Positions 44,401 to 53,619 of a stretch of DNA of 64,000 nucleotides are shown here, in pieces (position 1 is the first letter of the stretch; each line of letters begins with the position of its first letter). Both the position numbers and the translations under genes were made by a program. Origin of the DNA: Ciona intestinalis (taxonomy: Eukaryota; Chordata; Ascidiacea; Phlebobranchia; Cionidae); the NCBI RefSeq assembly GCF_000224145.3, contig NW_004190338.2, positions 124,001-188,000 of the forward strand, given 5' to 3'. The notes beneath the pieces were generated by a model, which saw only the letters and a list, made by a program, of their open reading frames with translations, ran no database searches and was not told where the DNA came from.

Positions 44401-45966
44401 GAATTCATTTGTGACATCTAAGGTTATTGTGAAAGGACAGGTAAATGGATGCAATTTGATTAGCTTGTGTAACTTTATCTCAGTGTCATTTATGTCGCAC
44501 CATCTTTCCGAATGATGTGGGGAACAACCGAAGTAGGTACCATTGCCACAGCTGAAACGCAAAAGTATTGACCGTGTTATGTTCAAATGTAGTATTGTAG
44601 TGAGATATTTATCACAAGACGTATCAGGATAGATGAATTCGTTTTCCATATAACGTAACATAATCTCTATCTATATCTCTTTGAAAACGTTATTTAAACC
44701 ATGTTATTTAAATGTATTTAAACCATGAAGACCATGTTATTTAAACGACATAAGTATTCATGTAGAAGAAAGCTACTGCACAAGCTATTTCGAAGTTAAA
44801 TTTAACCCAGCAAGTTTTTGCATTTGAGATTAGGAGTTGGGGGTTAGGATTTAGAGGTTAAAACTTTCTTGAATTTTTCAATGGCGGATATGAGCTAATG
44901 TAAAATGTGCTTTCTATAAATATGTTTCCTACAAGTGTTCCCAGTGCGGAGTCATAGTGTTTGAGTCATGAAATCATGTGGTGTTTGAGTCAGAATGTTT
45001 TTAATGGCTTTGTACAGACTTACTTGATATCATTGTAAACAGGTTGAAAATAAATCTCGGATGTTGGCATTTTTTGTGTAAACATAGAAAATTCTTTCTG
45101 ATGCTCCACTCTCGCATCCCATCGACAATGCAGAGAATCGAAATTTTCGCTCAGGCATTGAAAGTTGTTTGGTACGGGCGGTGGAACTGTGGGGTAAGAT
45201 GGAACACCTTTAGCACATAATATCCAAATATCTTGATCATGTTTTAAACAATTAACCATGGTATTTGTGAGGATACGGTTTTATAATTCTTTGAATGTTC
45301 GTTGTTTGCTACCAATTGGGATGAGAAAATAGAAAGAAAGGATTTCCTATCTTCCCTTACCAATACTGGGCAATCTTTATTTTTATTTTAGATATCCTAT
45401 CGTTTTTAATACTTTCCATATGAAACAGACTTCAAACTTACGTCCAACATTCAGCGGGACTTCAACCATTGTCGAGCACTCGTAGTTTGCTACAAAACCA
45501 CACGGCAGCGGGCACGGGTGCTTAAAATTTCTCTACAAATGTAACAGAAAACATAACAGCGTAGGCTTACGAATGCACAACATGTTAATCGCTTCAATAC
45601 TTAAGAAGCACTTTGTCAACTACCGGTAATACAATCAACAAAACCGATTAAGAAACAATCCTGTTTCATTGTTTTAGTGTATCTACATCGTGGTTTAAAC
45701 AATTAACAACGGTCTACAGGAGCCGTAAGGATAATTTTTTGAATGTTTTTTTTGTTAACTACCAAATGGGTCGAGAAAATATAAATGAAAATGTGTCCTA
45801 TCTCTCCCCACACCACTATATAAGTATTTACTGTAAAACTTCTAATACTTTAAACGTAGCAATTCTTAAACTATATGTTCGCCACCTTTATAGCTCTGTA
45901 ATTCAAGTCGAAGCAATGCATTTCGGTAACTTCTTCATTCGCATTTAAAACGAACTTGCATGTGAT
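29430..45966 (-). CDS. gp130-like class I cytokine receptor (signal-peptide exon not found)
   Basis: Receptor of the IL-6/gp130 type, expected to signal through JAK/STAT. Twenty-four exons join in one frame to 910 residues: 45966-45886, 45532-45442, 45186-45024, 44551-44364, 43032-42899, 42394-42323, 41693-41583, 41060-40847, 40567-40500, 39981-39923, 39594-39503, 39121-39018, 38634-38531, 38082-37996, 37216-37148, 35306-35164, 34528-34349, 33932-33840, 33081-32931, 32257-32125, 31454-31344, 30730-30623, 30157-30094, 29542-29430. Order: Cys-rich Ig-like start, cytokine-binding module (LHCRWD; WSxWS-like HWSYWAQ), FN3 repeats (APDMLHHKFDSSTELFVSW; ISAVNDAGEGPC), membrane helix (LIITAVCLVLVIVVFLTVL), Box1 (VWPSVSAPQ), and a tail of about 150 residues with tyrosines in EAIYIED, FDYVSV, GDYIYTEG and ERSYITS. 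Human gp130 has 918 residues. The 45886 donor (GTGGCG) is weak; the start codon is unresolved. Confidence 0.88.
29581..29772 (-). mobile_element. MITE, full length
   Basis: In the last receptor intron, 39 bp from the final exon. Confidence 0.88.
29846..30040 (-). mobile_element. SINE, head missing
   Basis: Matches from the GAATGAATAAATG tail to GATAATTTGGACAAACCAT, then stops. Confidence 0.82.
30393..30592 (+). mobile_element. MITE, right end replaced by a C run
   Basis: Normal interior; right end GTCCCATCC followed by about a dozen C residues before TCTAGTTTA. Confidence 0.8.
30822..31118 (-). mobile_element. SINE, old copy
   Basis: Diverged throughout (CTGGCAGGGCTAGGGTGGTC; head GGCTTAACCACTGTTATACA). 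Receptor intron. Confidence 0.7.
31503..32028 (-). mobile_element. MITE, second subtype, split by a SINE
   Basis: The left end (ATAGGTTGGGTA) lies before the SINE; the rest (ATTCTCTTTTATCTCTCCATT to CTTACCTTACAGTACTTTAT) follows it. Confidence 0.7.
31516..31838 (-). mobile_element. SINE, full length (family description)
   Basis: Reference copy, about 320 bp. Read on the minus strand, a tRNA-like head (A-box GTGGCATAGTGGTTAGTGTG, B-box GGTTCAATGC) leads into a body with AAGACACTTAACGACAATTG and ends in CATTCATTCATTC repeats. It resembles the composite Ciona SINE Cics-1 as I remember it. No tRNA cloverleaf forms, so it is not a tRNA gene. Confidence 0.88.
33142..33457 (-). mobile_element. SINE, full length
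   Basis: Complete from the GAATAAATG tail to the head CACTTTGTCACGGTGCCGG; starts 60 bp from receptor exon 33081-32931. Confidence 0.88.
34118..34318 (+). mobile_element. MITE, full length
   Basis: Ends TAGTAGGTTGGGGAAAGACG and CTTTCCCAACCCTACTATA; its right end is 31 bp from a receptor exon donor. Confidence 0.88.
34660..34818. repeat. A-rich irregular tandem repeat
   Basis: Repeated TATTTTACAACAAAAAA-like units with long A runs in a receptor intron. Confidence 0.8.
35391..35595 (-). mobile_element. MITE, full length
   Basis: Mixed ends: main-type left, CACCTTACCCCACAGTACTA at right. Confidence 0.88.
35745..35890 (-). mobile_element. SINE fragment, old
   Basis: Weak match around GTGTCTTGTCTTAATGC and TGATAGCAATGATAAGCCTT. 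Confidence 0.5.
36305..36600 (-). mobile_element. SINE, tail lost
   Basis: Body and head are clear (ACCATTGCCGTTAAGTGTTA; CCAACTAAGCCATGACACCG). Confidence 0.82.
36668..36796. mobile_element. 129-bp inverted-repeat element of another family
   Basis: Arms of about 25 bp: AAGGTGGCTGTACACAGTAT at left and ATACTGTATACAACCACCTT at right, complementary with few mismatches. The centre is GC-richer and non-coding. Only one copy in this window. Confidence 0.8.
39207..39410 (+). mobile_element. MITE, full length
   Basis: Lies between two FN3-coding receptor exons; left AGTAGGGTGGGGAGAGAAGG. Confidence 0.9.
39655..39856 (-). mobile_element. MITE, full length
   Basis: Near consensus; right end followed by a TA run. 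Confidence 0.9.
40140..40265. repeat. AT microsatellite
   Basis: ATATAT and AAATATAAT units over about 125 bp in a receptor intron. Confidence 0.9.
40599..40812 (-). mobile_element. MITE, second subtype
   Basis: Worn left end; right end CCCATCTTACCCCACAGTAA lies about 35 bp from the donor of receptor exon 41060-40847. Confidence 0.72.
42427..42727 (-). mobile_element. SINE, full length
   Basis: GAATGAATG tail to head AACCAACTGTGCTAAGCCGC; starts 33 bp upstream of a receptor exon on the coding strand. Confidence 0.87.
43137..43438 (-). mobile_element. SINE, old copy
   Basis: Body diverged (CTCGTGGCGTGTCAAGGACA), head CGCATAACAACTGTACCATT. Confidence 0.72.
43534..43822 (-). mobile_element. 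SINE, short internal deletion near tail
   Basis: GAATGAATGTAACTGGCCGC skips the usual CTTACTTTATCCTCGCG; the rest is good to CACTTTGCCACTGCGCGG. Confidence 0.87.
45187..45367 (+). mobile_element. MITE whose end forms a receptor splice acceptor
   Basis: Starts CTGTGGGGTAAGATGGAACA; the usual outer TATAGTAGG is absent. On the minus strand this end reads CCATCTTACCCCACAG and is directly followed by exon 45186-45024. Confidence 0.85.
45684..45824 (+). mobile_element. MITE, left third missing
   Basis: Begins in the interior (CGTGGTTTAAACAATTAACA) and ends with a right terminal repeat. Confidence 0.75.
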
Positions 45967-46194
45967 CTAAAAAACGATATGATAATACAAATAAGTTGCA
46001 GTTCGAAAAGAAAATGCACAAACTTTATGCACTATATAGGAAGGGGTATGTTGGCACTCATACCGTAGGTATGTATCACAAATATTGTAAAACCCTAGTA
46101 GTGTGCAAAATAAAATTTTTAAGGCAATATTATTTCGTGTTGCTTACGTGTAATCGTACTAATAAATTCAATTTTTAATCAAAATTAGCACAGA

Positions 46195-46330
46195 TTTTGA
46201 ACTATAGGAGCTGGTGAGTAAATTGTTAAATAACTCCTCGTGTATTTTAACATATTTTCTTTGAATTGTTGTCAGTCTATAAAGGAATGATAGTGGTAAT
46301 TCGTGGTATCACCCAAAAACCGTCACATGT
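46195..46330 (-). mobile_element. fragment of the 1.28-kb element
   Basis: Reverse complement of 48230-48335 (AACTCCTCGTGTATTTTAAC; ATTCGTGGTATCACCCAAAA). Confidence 0.65.
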
Positions 46331-46354
46331 ATTTTGATCTTTAAAAGATTAGGC

Positions 46355-46552
46355 AGTATGAGATAAGATGGGTTCCATTAGAACAATATCCCTACCTAAT
46401 CGTGTTTTCATTTCCTAATCAGTAAACATCGTAATGCTCATTACAAAAACTTTATACCAGGCTTATACTGTTGGTATTTGACGGCGCATGATTTTTAACA
46501 ACTGACAACGCTCTTTTAAGAGTTGTAAAAAAAACGGTTTTATAATTCTGTA
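46355..46552 (+). mobile_element. MITE, degraded
   Basis: Only GATAAGATGGGTTCC and the AACTGACAACGCTCTTTTAA core remain recognisable; abuts the next copy. Confidence 0.55.
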
Positions 46553-46756
46553 TATAGTAGGGTGGGGGAAGATAGGACACAGTTTTATTTTATTTTCTTG
46601 TCTAATTTGGTAGCAAACAGAGAACACTTAGAGAAACATAAAACCGTATCCTTACAACTCCTAAAGACCGCTGTTAATTGTTTAAAACATGATCAGGGTA
46701 TTTGGAGACTATGTGCTAAAGGTGTCTCATCTACCCCCTCACTCTACTATATATAT
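46552..46756 (-). mobile_element. MITE, full length
   Basis: Both ends clear, inserted at the edge of the older copy. Confidence 0.9.
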
Positions 46757-46761
46757 ATTTG

Positions 46762-46830
46762 GTTTACTACCAAACCAAATGAGACAAAAAGAGAATACAA
46801 AATTGATCCATTTTACCCCAACCTACTGTA
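46762..46830 (+). mobile_element. MITE right-end fragment
   Basis: TTTACTACCAAACCAAATGA to TTTTACCCCAACCTACTGTA; ends about 40 bp before the open exon at 46870. Confidence 0.7.
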
Positions 46831-46869
46831 GATAAAAACTCACGGAAATATTCATCTTTTTATCTCTAG

Positions 46870-47273
46870 CAATAATTTGGGTGGAATTAAATTCTGCGCT
46901 CCTGTCTGGTGACCAGGTGAAAAAATTCCAAAGGATCTGTAAAAAAACGAAACAAAATATTCTTTGTTTAGTTACGAATAACACTCATTACGACCTACTA
47001 AAGAAATATAAGGCCGTATCTCTAGTAGGCCGTGCACTCACTTCTGTTTTGTTCGTATTGTCACACGTCAAAGTAAAATTTGTATCCGCTCTTACTGATA
47101 GAAAATCGGGATTATATAGCCCTGCAAAAAGAAAGAATGATTACCGTTTACTGAGACTCAGCGCTTTCATATGCAAAATATATTTAACCGCCTTACCGAA
47201 GACTGTGGGCGGAAAGAAGGTGCATGATAACATACAGGCGATGCTGATGACAGACAGCGGTTTGATGAACTGA
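46870..47273 (+). CDS. terminal exon of an unknown gene; helical, cytokine-like candidate
   Basis: An AG at 46868-46869 opens a frame of about 134 codons that ends in TGA at 47271-47273. That length is well beyond chance for this base composition. The encoded part (IIWVELNSALLSGDQVKKFQ onward) has Cys in RICKKTKQNILC, one N-glycosylation site (NNTH) and a basic loop (SPAKRKND). It also has an amphipathic segment, LLRLSAFICKIYLTALPK, of the sort found as the last helix of gp130-family cytokines. The exon needs a phase 1 donor upstream. The ATG run at 46014-46069, ending in TAG and GTATGT, fits in phase but lacks a signal peptide, so the 5' part is unresolved. It lies antisense at the 5' side of the receptor gene. 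Confidence 0.5.
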
Positions 47274-48165
47274 ATATAATGAACAAATATTATTGAGGTA
47301 AAAAACGTTATTTTAAACGTACCTGAATCATATTCCAGGAAAAAGTCCAGGAAATCTCTTGTTTAAAATACCCAGTATTCCTTTGTTCCAAGTGAAAGTA
47401 CAACACAGTAACAATATACGGTTACATGTATGCCTATACAGCATGAAAACTAAAATCTCTAAAAAAATATTAATGCAACAAAGATTTCAACAGACGAATT
47501 CAACATAGAAAAGCGGAATTGAGCATCGGTTAAAGCACGACTCTTATAAATACCTGCTGAGGGTACAGTAGCAGTAACAAAACAGCCAATTGTTCCCGCC
47601 CTTGAATGAATGAAGCAATCTATACGAAGGAGCAAACCGACGGGAGGGAATTTGTGCTTTTTGACGCGAACGAGTTGTGGCGGTCTGAGACAGACCACCC
47701 CAGCAAATGCCATATTATGCAACCTCATACCACCAAAAGACTATATTTGGTATTTTTAGAATGGACAACGCCATCTTGAATAACAATCGCTAGAAAATAT
47801 TATTTTTTAACCTATTTTGGGGACATCTATGTGTATAAAAGCAACAGGGTGTTTCCTTTTCCTTTTTTTCCAGCGGGGCAAAAAATAGAACTAAAAATAA
47901 GAACAAGCATTTTTTTGTTTTGACTTGCAGTTTTCCTCTCAAACATTTGCAGCAACTAAGGAAGCGTATCGACGCGTTATATTTGTCTCACATTCTTGCA
48001 TTTATATTTGCACAAACTACTTGACTTTACGGTAATATGAAGACCGACCAAATTCACCATTGTAAAGCACTGCATTTCTTAGAAAAGGAAATAAATATTG
48101 AATAGAACAATAACGAGATATATGTTTTGCCTGCACACTACAAATTATGTCCGTCGTTAATATAT
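47274..48165. other. probable receptor 5' region
   Basis: On the minus strand a consensus donor (ATGATTCAG then GTACGT) lies at 47323. A short ATG run, MLNSSVEIFVALIFF, lies at 47505-47459 but has no usable donor. Either could belong to the unresolved first receptor exons. The rest shows no feature. Confidence 0.35.
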
Positions 48166-48166
48166 T

Positions 48167-49443
48167 ACAATGGGGGAAGATGGGACACTTAAGCACATAT
48201 TGCCAAATATTTCCACGATCAAAATAAATGACGGTTTTTGGGTGATACGACGAATTAGTACTATCATTCCTTTATTAATTGACAACAATTTAATAAAATA
48301 TAATAAAACACACGAGGAGTTATTTAGCGATCCGCACAACAAGTGAAATTTTACAAATTCGAAAACACACAGGATAAGATGGGATGGTTTATAATCATTG
48401 TTAATTTTGATTATTAAGTGTATTTATAAATAGGAATACATGTAAATAACACAAAATAATACCGTAAATAACACCAAAATAATAGTACGCTTTGAAAATT
48501 AAGTCTAAACATTCATTTTCTTGCCCTACTGCTGTGTTTTTTAAATAACAATTGTTTAAACATCAGTTGATAAATATTGTATCGTACAAATGTTTATGGA
48601 CTAGTAATAACAGAAAATTGATTGAAAAAAACCTTTTTGCTACAAATTGGGTATTGCTACAATGTTTTTTGCACAAGCCACTTCTCATAATTAAGTCCAA
48701 GTGCAAATGACTGAATTTCGAATATATTTTCAAAATATTATCTTTCTATTATTCCAGTAGCTTATTTGAATAACTCCTGAGATATAAATTTTCGAATTAA
48801 ATTTGTTTTCGAAGTTTGGCAATGAAAACATACAAAACTACAATGTGGGGGAAGATGGGACTCTAAACTGAAAAAGATTTACATTGGCAGTATTTTTAAA
48901 TTATAGTTAACCTACCGAGTTTAACAGGCTGTGCTAGTTTCTTTGCCATGTAAACTTTATATCTATAACTTTAAACCGATATTTTATTGCTGCTTTTATC
49001 TCAAATTAAAGTCATGTTGACCCCTGTCTATTTTTTTCATGTTTTTATTTCTTATGTTTTTTACAAAACTAAAACTAGTTTTATGAGACAAAATTAAACT
49101 GTACAAAATATTTACGGTTGTTTGATGAAGCCATAAAACTAGTTTAATCGTCCACACTTACAAACTAAAAAAATTTTTAACTTTATTATGATTTAGCAAG
49201 CATTCAAAGTTGGCACCTTACTATTTCGCAATTTTTTACTTTTTCAAAACATACTGTTTCGACTTTCGGATTAACATATTTTTTTAATATAAAGATTTGA
49301 CGCGCGTTTTATGAAGTCGTGATAATACTGAGGAACAATTCTGTAACAGTATTTTCCTGATTAACATTAAATAGGGATCCGTAAAAAGAAAACTAAACAT
49401 AAGTCTCGTCTGACAAAGTGTCCCATCTTCCCCCACCACATTG
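48167..49443 (+). mobile_element. 1.28-kb non-autonomous DNA element, complete
   Basis: Starts CAATGGGGGAAGATGGGACA and ends TGTCCCATCTTCCCCCACCA plus CATTG, so its ends resemble those of the 200-bp MITEs. The body is unrelated, AT-rich and without a long ORF. An internal copy of the end motif lies at 48842-48866 (GTGGGGGAAGATGGGACT). A truncated relative lies at 8316-9420 and fragments at 15110 and 46195. Confidence 0.85.
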
Positions 49444-49621
49444 AATATGTTAAACCAAAACTAAATGTAAAATACTAAGATTATAACAATAGCAGTCGCC
49501 TTAACGAATAAAACACAGCTTGTCGACAACTTATCTATAAACACAGGTGATATATGAAAGTTATGTACGCCGACATTTCGCAATATTTACCTAAAATCCG
49601 GGGGTTTTTATTCTAAAAATA

Positions 49622-49690
49622 CACACACTACCCCACCGTCACTGTGCCCTATACCCCACCGTACAGCGTGAACTATACCCCACTGTGGGG
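49622..49690. repeat. three short repeats (CTATACCCCACCGT-like)
   Basis: ACTACCCCACCGT, CTATACCCCACCGT and CTATACCCCACTGT at about 24-bp spacing. Confidence 0.75.
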
Positions 49691-50637
49691 TGTGGTTGGT
49701 GTTTGATGGTTGAAAGAAAATACATTTCGGGGCAAAGGTCAGAGTGGTCGGACACCCATAGACGGCAAAGGACTAATTTGGGGTTTATACGACTGTCTGA
49801 ACTGGGCATATTTGAAAATTTAAAAGCAGTTACTCTTATATTACAATACTTTTAACTTAATTTATTTTAGGAAATTTGAATACTTATCAAACAATGGCAT
49901 ACTGTTTTCGATTGCCTTTAATCCTACTGCGCATGTGCGAGTTGCGGCTAGAAAAAATGTTTTCATGCCTTTTTTAAAAAAGAATTTTTACAAAATTTTA
50001 TTTCCGTGCCCTTCACGACTTAGCGTTGTTGGTTGGTAAAGCACGGTTAGCAAATATGGGATATTATGTCTTTCTAACTCGCAGTACAATACATTCTTTG
50101 TTGGCATTTCATAAATGTTACAATTATTCTCTAATTTCAACTCGCTAGTTGGCGCTCTCAAGCAAATTTTCTTATGACTTAAAGTGCTCGGACTAAAACA
50201 GCTGTTTTAAGTAAAAAAACGTGTAAGTTTGTTTCAAATATTGTGGCGGCATATAACTTCACCTACAAGAAACATTTGTATTAGTTTAGAATTTATCATT
50301 TTGTTCTGTAAGGTAAAATATATGCATTTGAAATGGATAACTAGTACAAAAACTTGTATGTTTTATGCATTTATTTTTTCCGCTGGTTCGAATTTACAAG
50401 TCTAATTGTTGTTCACACGGTGTTTATGTATATACAAATGTCCTGATTGGAGGTTAAAGCCTTATATGGCCGTTTGAAATTTGTTAAAGTTAAAAACAGA
50501 TAAAATGTGCCCATGTGTAGAAATGAAAGCACAGAAAAGATATTTCTAAAGATGTTCCATGAAATTAAATGTACTTTACATAAATAAGAGCTGTCGTTAA
50601 GAAGAAATTATAGGAAAACATGTTTATTTGTTATATA

Positions 50638-50797
50638 TATAGTTCTGGGTTATGGGATAAGATGGTTCCTGTTTTTATTCTTTGCAAAATTATATAAACT
50701 TATGCTCAAGCCTCCAAAATACGTTTTTTAATTGTTTTCAAGAAAAAAAAAAACATATTATGTAAACAGTATCCATCTTACCCCACAGTCTTAGCTT
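50638..50797 (-). mobile_element. MITE, second subtype, shortened
   Basis: Left GGGATAAGATGGTTCCTG, right TATCCATCTTACCCCACAGT. Confidence 0.72.
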
Positions 50798-50945
50798 TAA
50801 ATTTAATTTTAGAATAACTACTGATAAAAGGTATTCGAAGTGTTGCAAAAAAGTAAACATCATTTTTGTCGAATATAAATGTGCAATACTATATACAAAA
50901 GTGCAGTTTTCATACATCTGTATGTGCTTGGTATTAATACACTTC

Positions 50946-53010
50946 TCATCCCAATATATTGGAAAACCAAACTTTGAAAGAATCCAGCATTAGGTTTTTC
51001 AGGCACGTTGGATCGATGTCATAAATTGTGAAACCACCGGTTGTTGTATCGACTATCAACTCCCGCACGCAAGTGGTTAGGAGGGTGTTCATGGACGACT
51101 GCAGGAGGTTCTATAAAGTAAAGTACACTCGCTGTATAAATATAAGATGTACAAAACGTTTTATAGAGATTATTTCTTGGCCTATGAACCCATGTTATAA
51201 CATATGTACTCATTATTCGTTCGTAATTGCTTATATATGCACAAAAAGAACGGGTAATTTTTGCAAATATGTATATAGTAGAGTGGGGGGAGATAGTACA
51301 CATTTTCATTCTATTTTCTCGTTCCATTTGGTAGTAAACAAAGAACATTCAAAGAATTATAAAACCGTATCCTCACGACTCCCTTAGACCGTTGCTAATT
51401 GTTTAAAACACGATCACGATATTTGTATATTGTGTGCTAAAGGTGTCCCATCTTCCCCAACCCTACTATATGTAATATAATTCCTACTTATAAGCTTCTT
51501 AACTAAAATGAAAATAGTGTTGTTTTTTTAATTGTCGTTTAAATATAGGAAAAAATTAAGCCGACGTATAGTGTATACTGCGTATAGTCATGACGTTATA
51601 TGTTGAACGTTGTAACAAATAAAATTAATAAAAAAGGTAACTTATAGTTTACGTCGTTTATGATATATGAAAACTTGTGCAAAATATTACCGCTTGTCCT
51701 CCGTTCAATGTTATGGTGGTAGTTGTTGTGGGTAGAGTTGTTGTTGTGGGCGTGGTGGGGGTGGTGGTTGGACGGTTGTCGAGTCCAAAAGGCTTCTTGT
51801 AACCGTCCTGTTGAAAAATATTTCTTTAATGTTTAAAATTGCGCATAACAACAACGATATTTTTGTTTGTTTACATAAAGATATATATTAGGGTCGGGGG
51901 ATGAAATACATTTAGCAAATAATATCTAAATATTCTGATCGTGTTCTAAACAATTAACAACGGTCTGTGGGAGTCGTGAGGGTACAGTTTTATAATTAAT
52001 TTACTTTGTTTACTACCAGAATGGCAAGGGAAATAGAATGAAAAGGTATTCCATCTTTGAAAGATGATCTTACCCAACCATACTTTAACTTTTTTTTTAA
52101 ATACTACTTTCAACTTAACACACTAAGTATGCAATTACAAACATTTGGAAATCTTTTTCTTTTGAAAAAAAAACTTATAAAACTAACTACTGTGGGGTAA
52201 AATAGATTACGTTGGCACCTAATGTATAGCCCATACTTACAATTGTTGTTATAACAATTATCAAAGCTTTCTTATAGAGTCACGAGGAAGCGTTATATAA
52301 TTATGTAAATATTCTTTCTTTATTATTAAGATAGAAAAATAAAATAGAATGAAAACACCATATTACCCCAATCTATTATAATTAATTTAAGAAACAAAGG
52401 CAGTATTTTTTTTAAATTATTTACTACCATCATGCAAGGATTCTTCATTTCCCGTCTGTATTTATGAACGCTGAACCATGACCAAGCTGTGTAGCCAATC
52501 AGGAACAAGAGAATTAATGTCCCGAGCACGATAAACAGGTTGCAAGTACTGCGTCTTTTTCTGCAGGGACGAGTCTGGGCCTCAACGTATAGAGGAGGCG
52601 CCTGAGTACAAATTGTAAAATAATTCGAATTTTTCCTTCAAAGGTAAATTAATCAGAAAAATTAAATTATAAATTTGACGTTTTTGAGAGGCAGTTTTAC
52701 CTCTACAATAAAAATACGTTTCAGTAAAATAAGTAAAAAATTGAGAGCAAACACATCCCTAAAAAAATATTATTTTTCTTTCTTATGCCAACATTAACAA
52801 TGAAAATACGGTTATTTACTCGATAAAAAAATAGGTTAAAAATAACCAAACACGCCAAAGAATTAAAGCAAATGTATGTTTGCATACCGATGGAGTTTGT
52901 GCTGTGTCATCTATGGCGACAGGAAACATTTCATTTTCAGGAAGTTTCTCTTTACTGAAGGCGTCGTCCTTGTTGGGGGTTTTGAACCCACTAGACACTT
53001 GAAACACCAT
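50946..53010 (-). CDS. single-pass membrane protein, unknown family (paralog 1)
   Basis: Four phase 0 exons (53010-52888, 52601-52428, 51807-51691, 51110-50946) encode 192 residues. Exon 1 is a hydrophilic N-terminus (MVFQVSSGFKTPNKDD). Exon 2 has a basic stop-transfer-like stretch (RPCRKRRSTC) followed by a hydrophobic helix (NLFIVLGTLILLFLIGYTAW), so a type II topology is likely. Exon 3 is a Thr/Pro-rich linker, probably O-glycosylated (RPTTTPTTPTTTTLPTTTTI). Exon 4 is a compact C-terminal part (SSMNTLLTTCVRELIVDTTT to FKVWFSNILG). The gene at 56434-59541 shares the four-part layout, phases and order. No known family recognised; a cell-surface role is inferred. Confidence 0.78.
51273..51472 (-). 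mobile_element. MITE, full length
   Basis: Left TAGAGTGGGGGGAGATAGTA; in intron 3 of the membrane protein gene. Confidence 0.9.
51886..52090 (+). mobile_element. MITE, disturbed right end
   Basis: Right end carries a small duplication (CATCTTTGAAAGATGATCTTACCC). Confidence 0.8.
52188..52382 (+). mobile_element. MITE, second subtype
   Basis: Left ACTGTGGGGTAAAATAGATT, right CATATTACCCCAATCTATTA. Confidence 0.75.
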
Positions 53011-53619
53011 TTTACAAAACCACTAAGTTTTAAAATTAAAACCTGTACAAAGAAATACGATTTTCAAAATAACCGAAATTACTGATAAGTTTAAAAAAAA
53101 AACTAAAATCAAAGTATTACAATTCCCAATAAAATCTTAGACGAAAAAATAAAAACATTTGATTAAATTTGTAATGTTTTTTTTTTAATTCGATATTTAA
53201 ACTGAAAATGGATTGAAATGTTATAAAATGAAATTATAAGTTACAGAAACGCTGTTGTGTGTGCTTGAATATGTTTAACTACAAGTGCAATCTTGCGTGT
53301 GACCAGTAGAATATATGTACATATAGAAGAGAAAATAAAATATGCCAGACTTACGAAACAAAGAGTTGTATGTGAATTTCAAATGCAGGAAACAAAAATA
53401 ATAAACGGGAAGTTTATGCCCTAAAAATATTCCCTGTTTTTAGGCTTATAGAAATTACATCAGAATAAAGTCGATACCTATATAACAGAATGTCTTTATC
53501 ACTTCAATTGGAAAAAGTTACAACTAAAACCATGAATCACTATAGCATAATGTATTAAGAATAAAAGGCTGCTGTTTATTGTGCACGAATGTACATAAAA
53601 GTTTTCTTCACTCGTTCCT

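Larger units (their letters stand above)
49444..50945. other. spacer downstream of the unknown membrane protein gene
   Basis: Holds a short triple repeat at 49622-49690 and a subtype-2 MITE at 50638; otherwise nothing recognisable. Confidence 0.5.

Noticed and set aside
51019-51348. Open frames of about 110 codons on both strands
   Set aside because: Mostly MITE sequence read through into the last exon of membrane paralog 1; the real exon there uses another frame.
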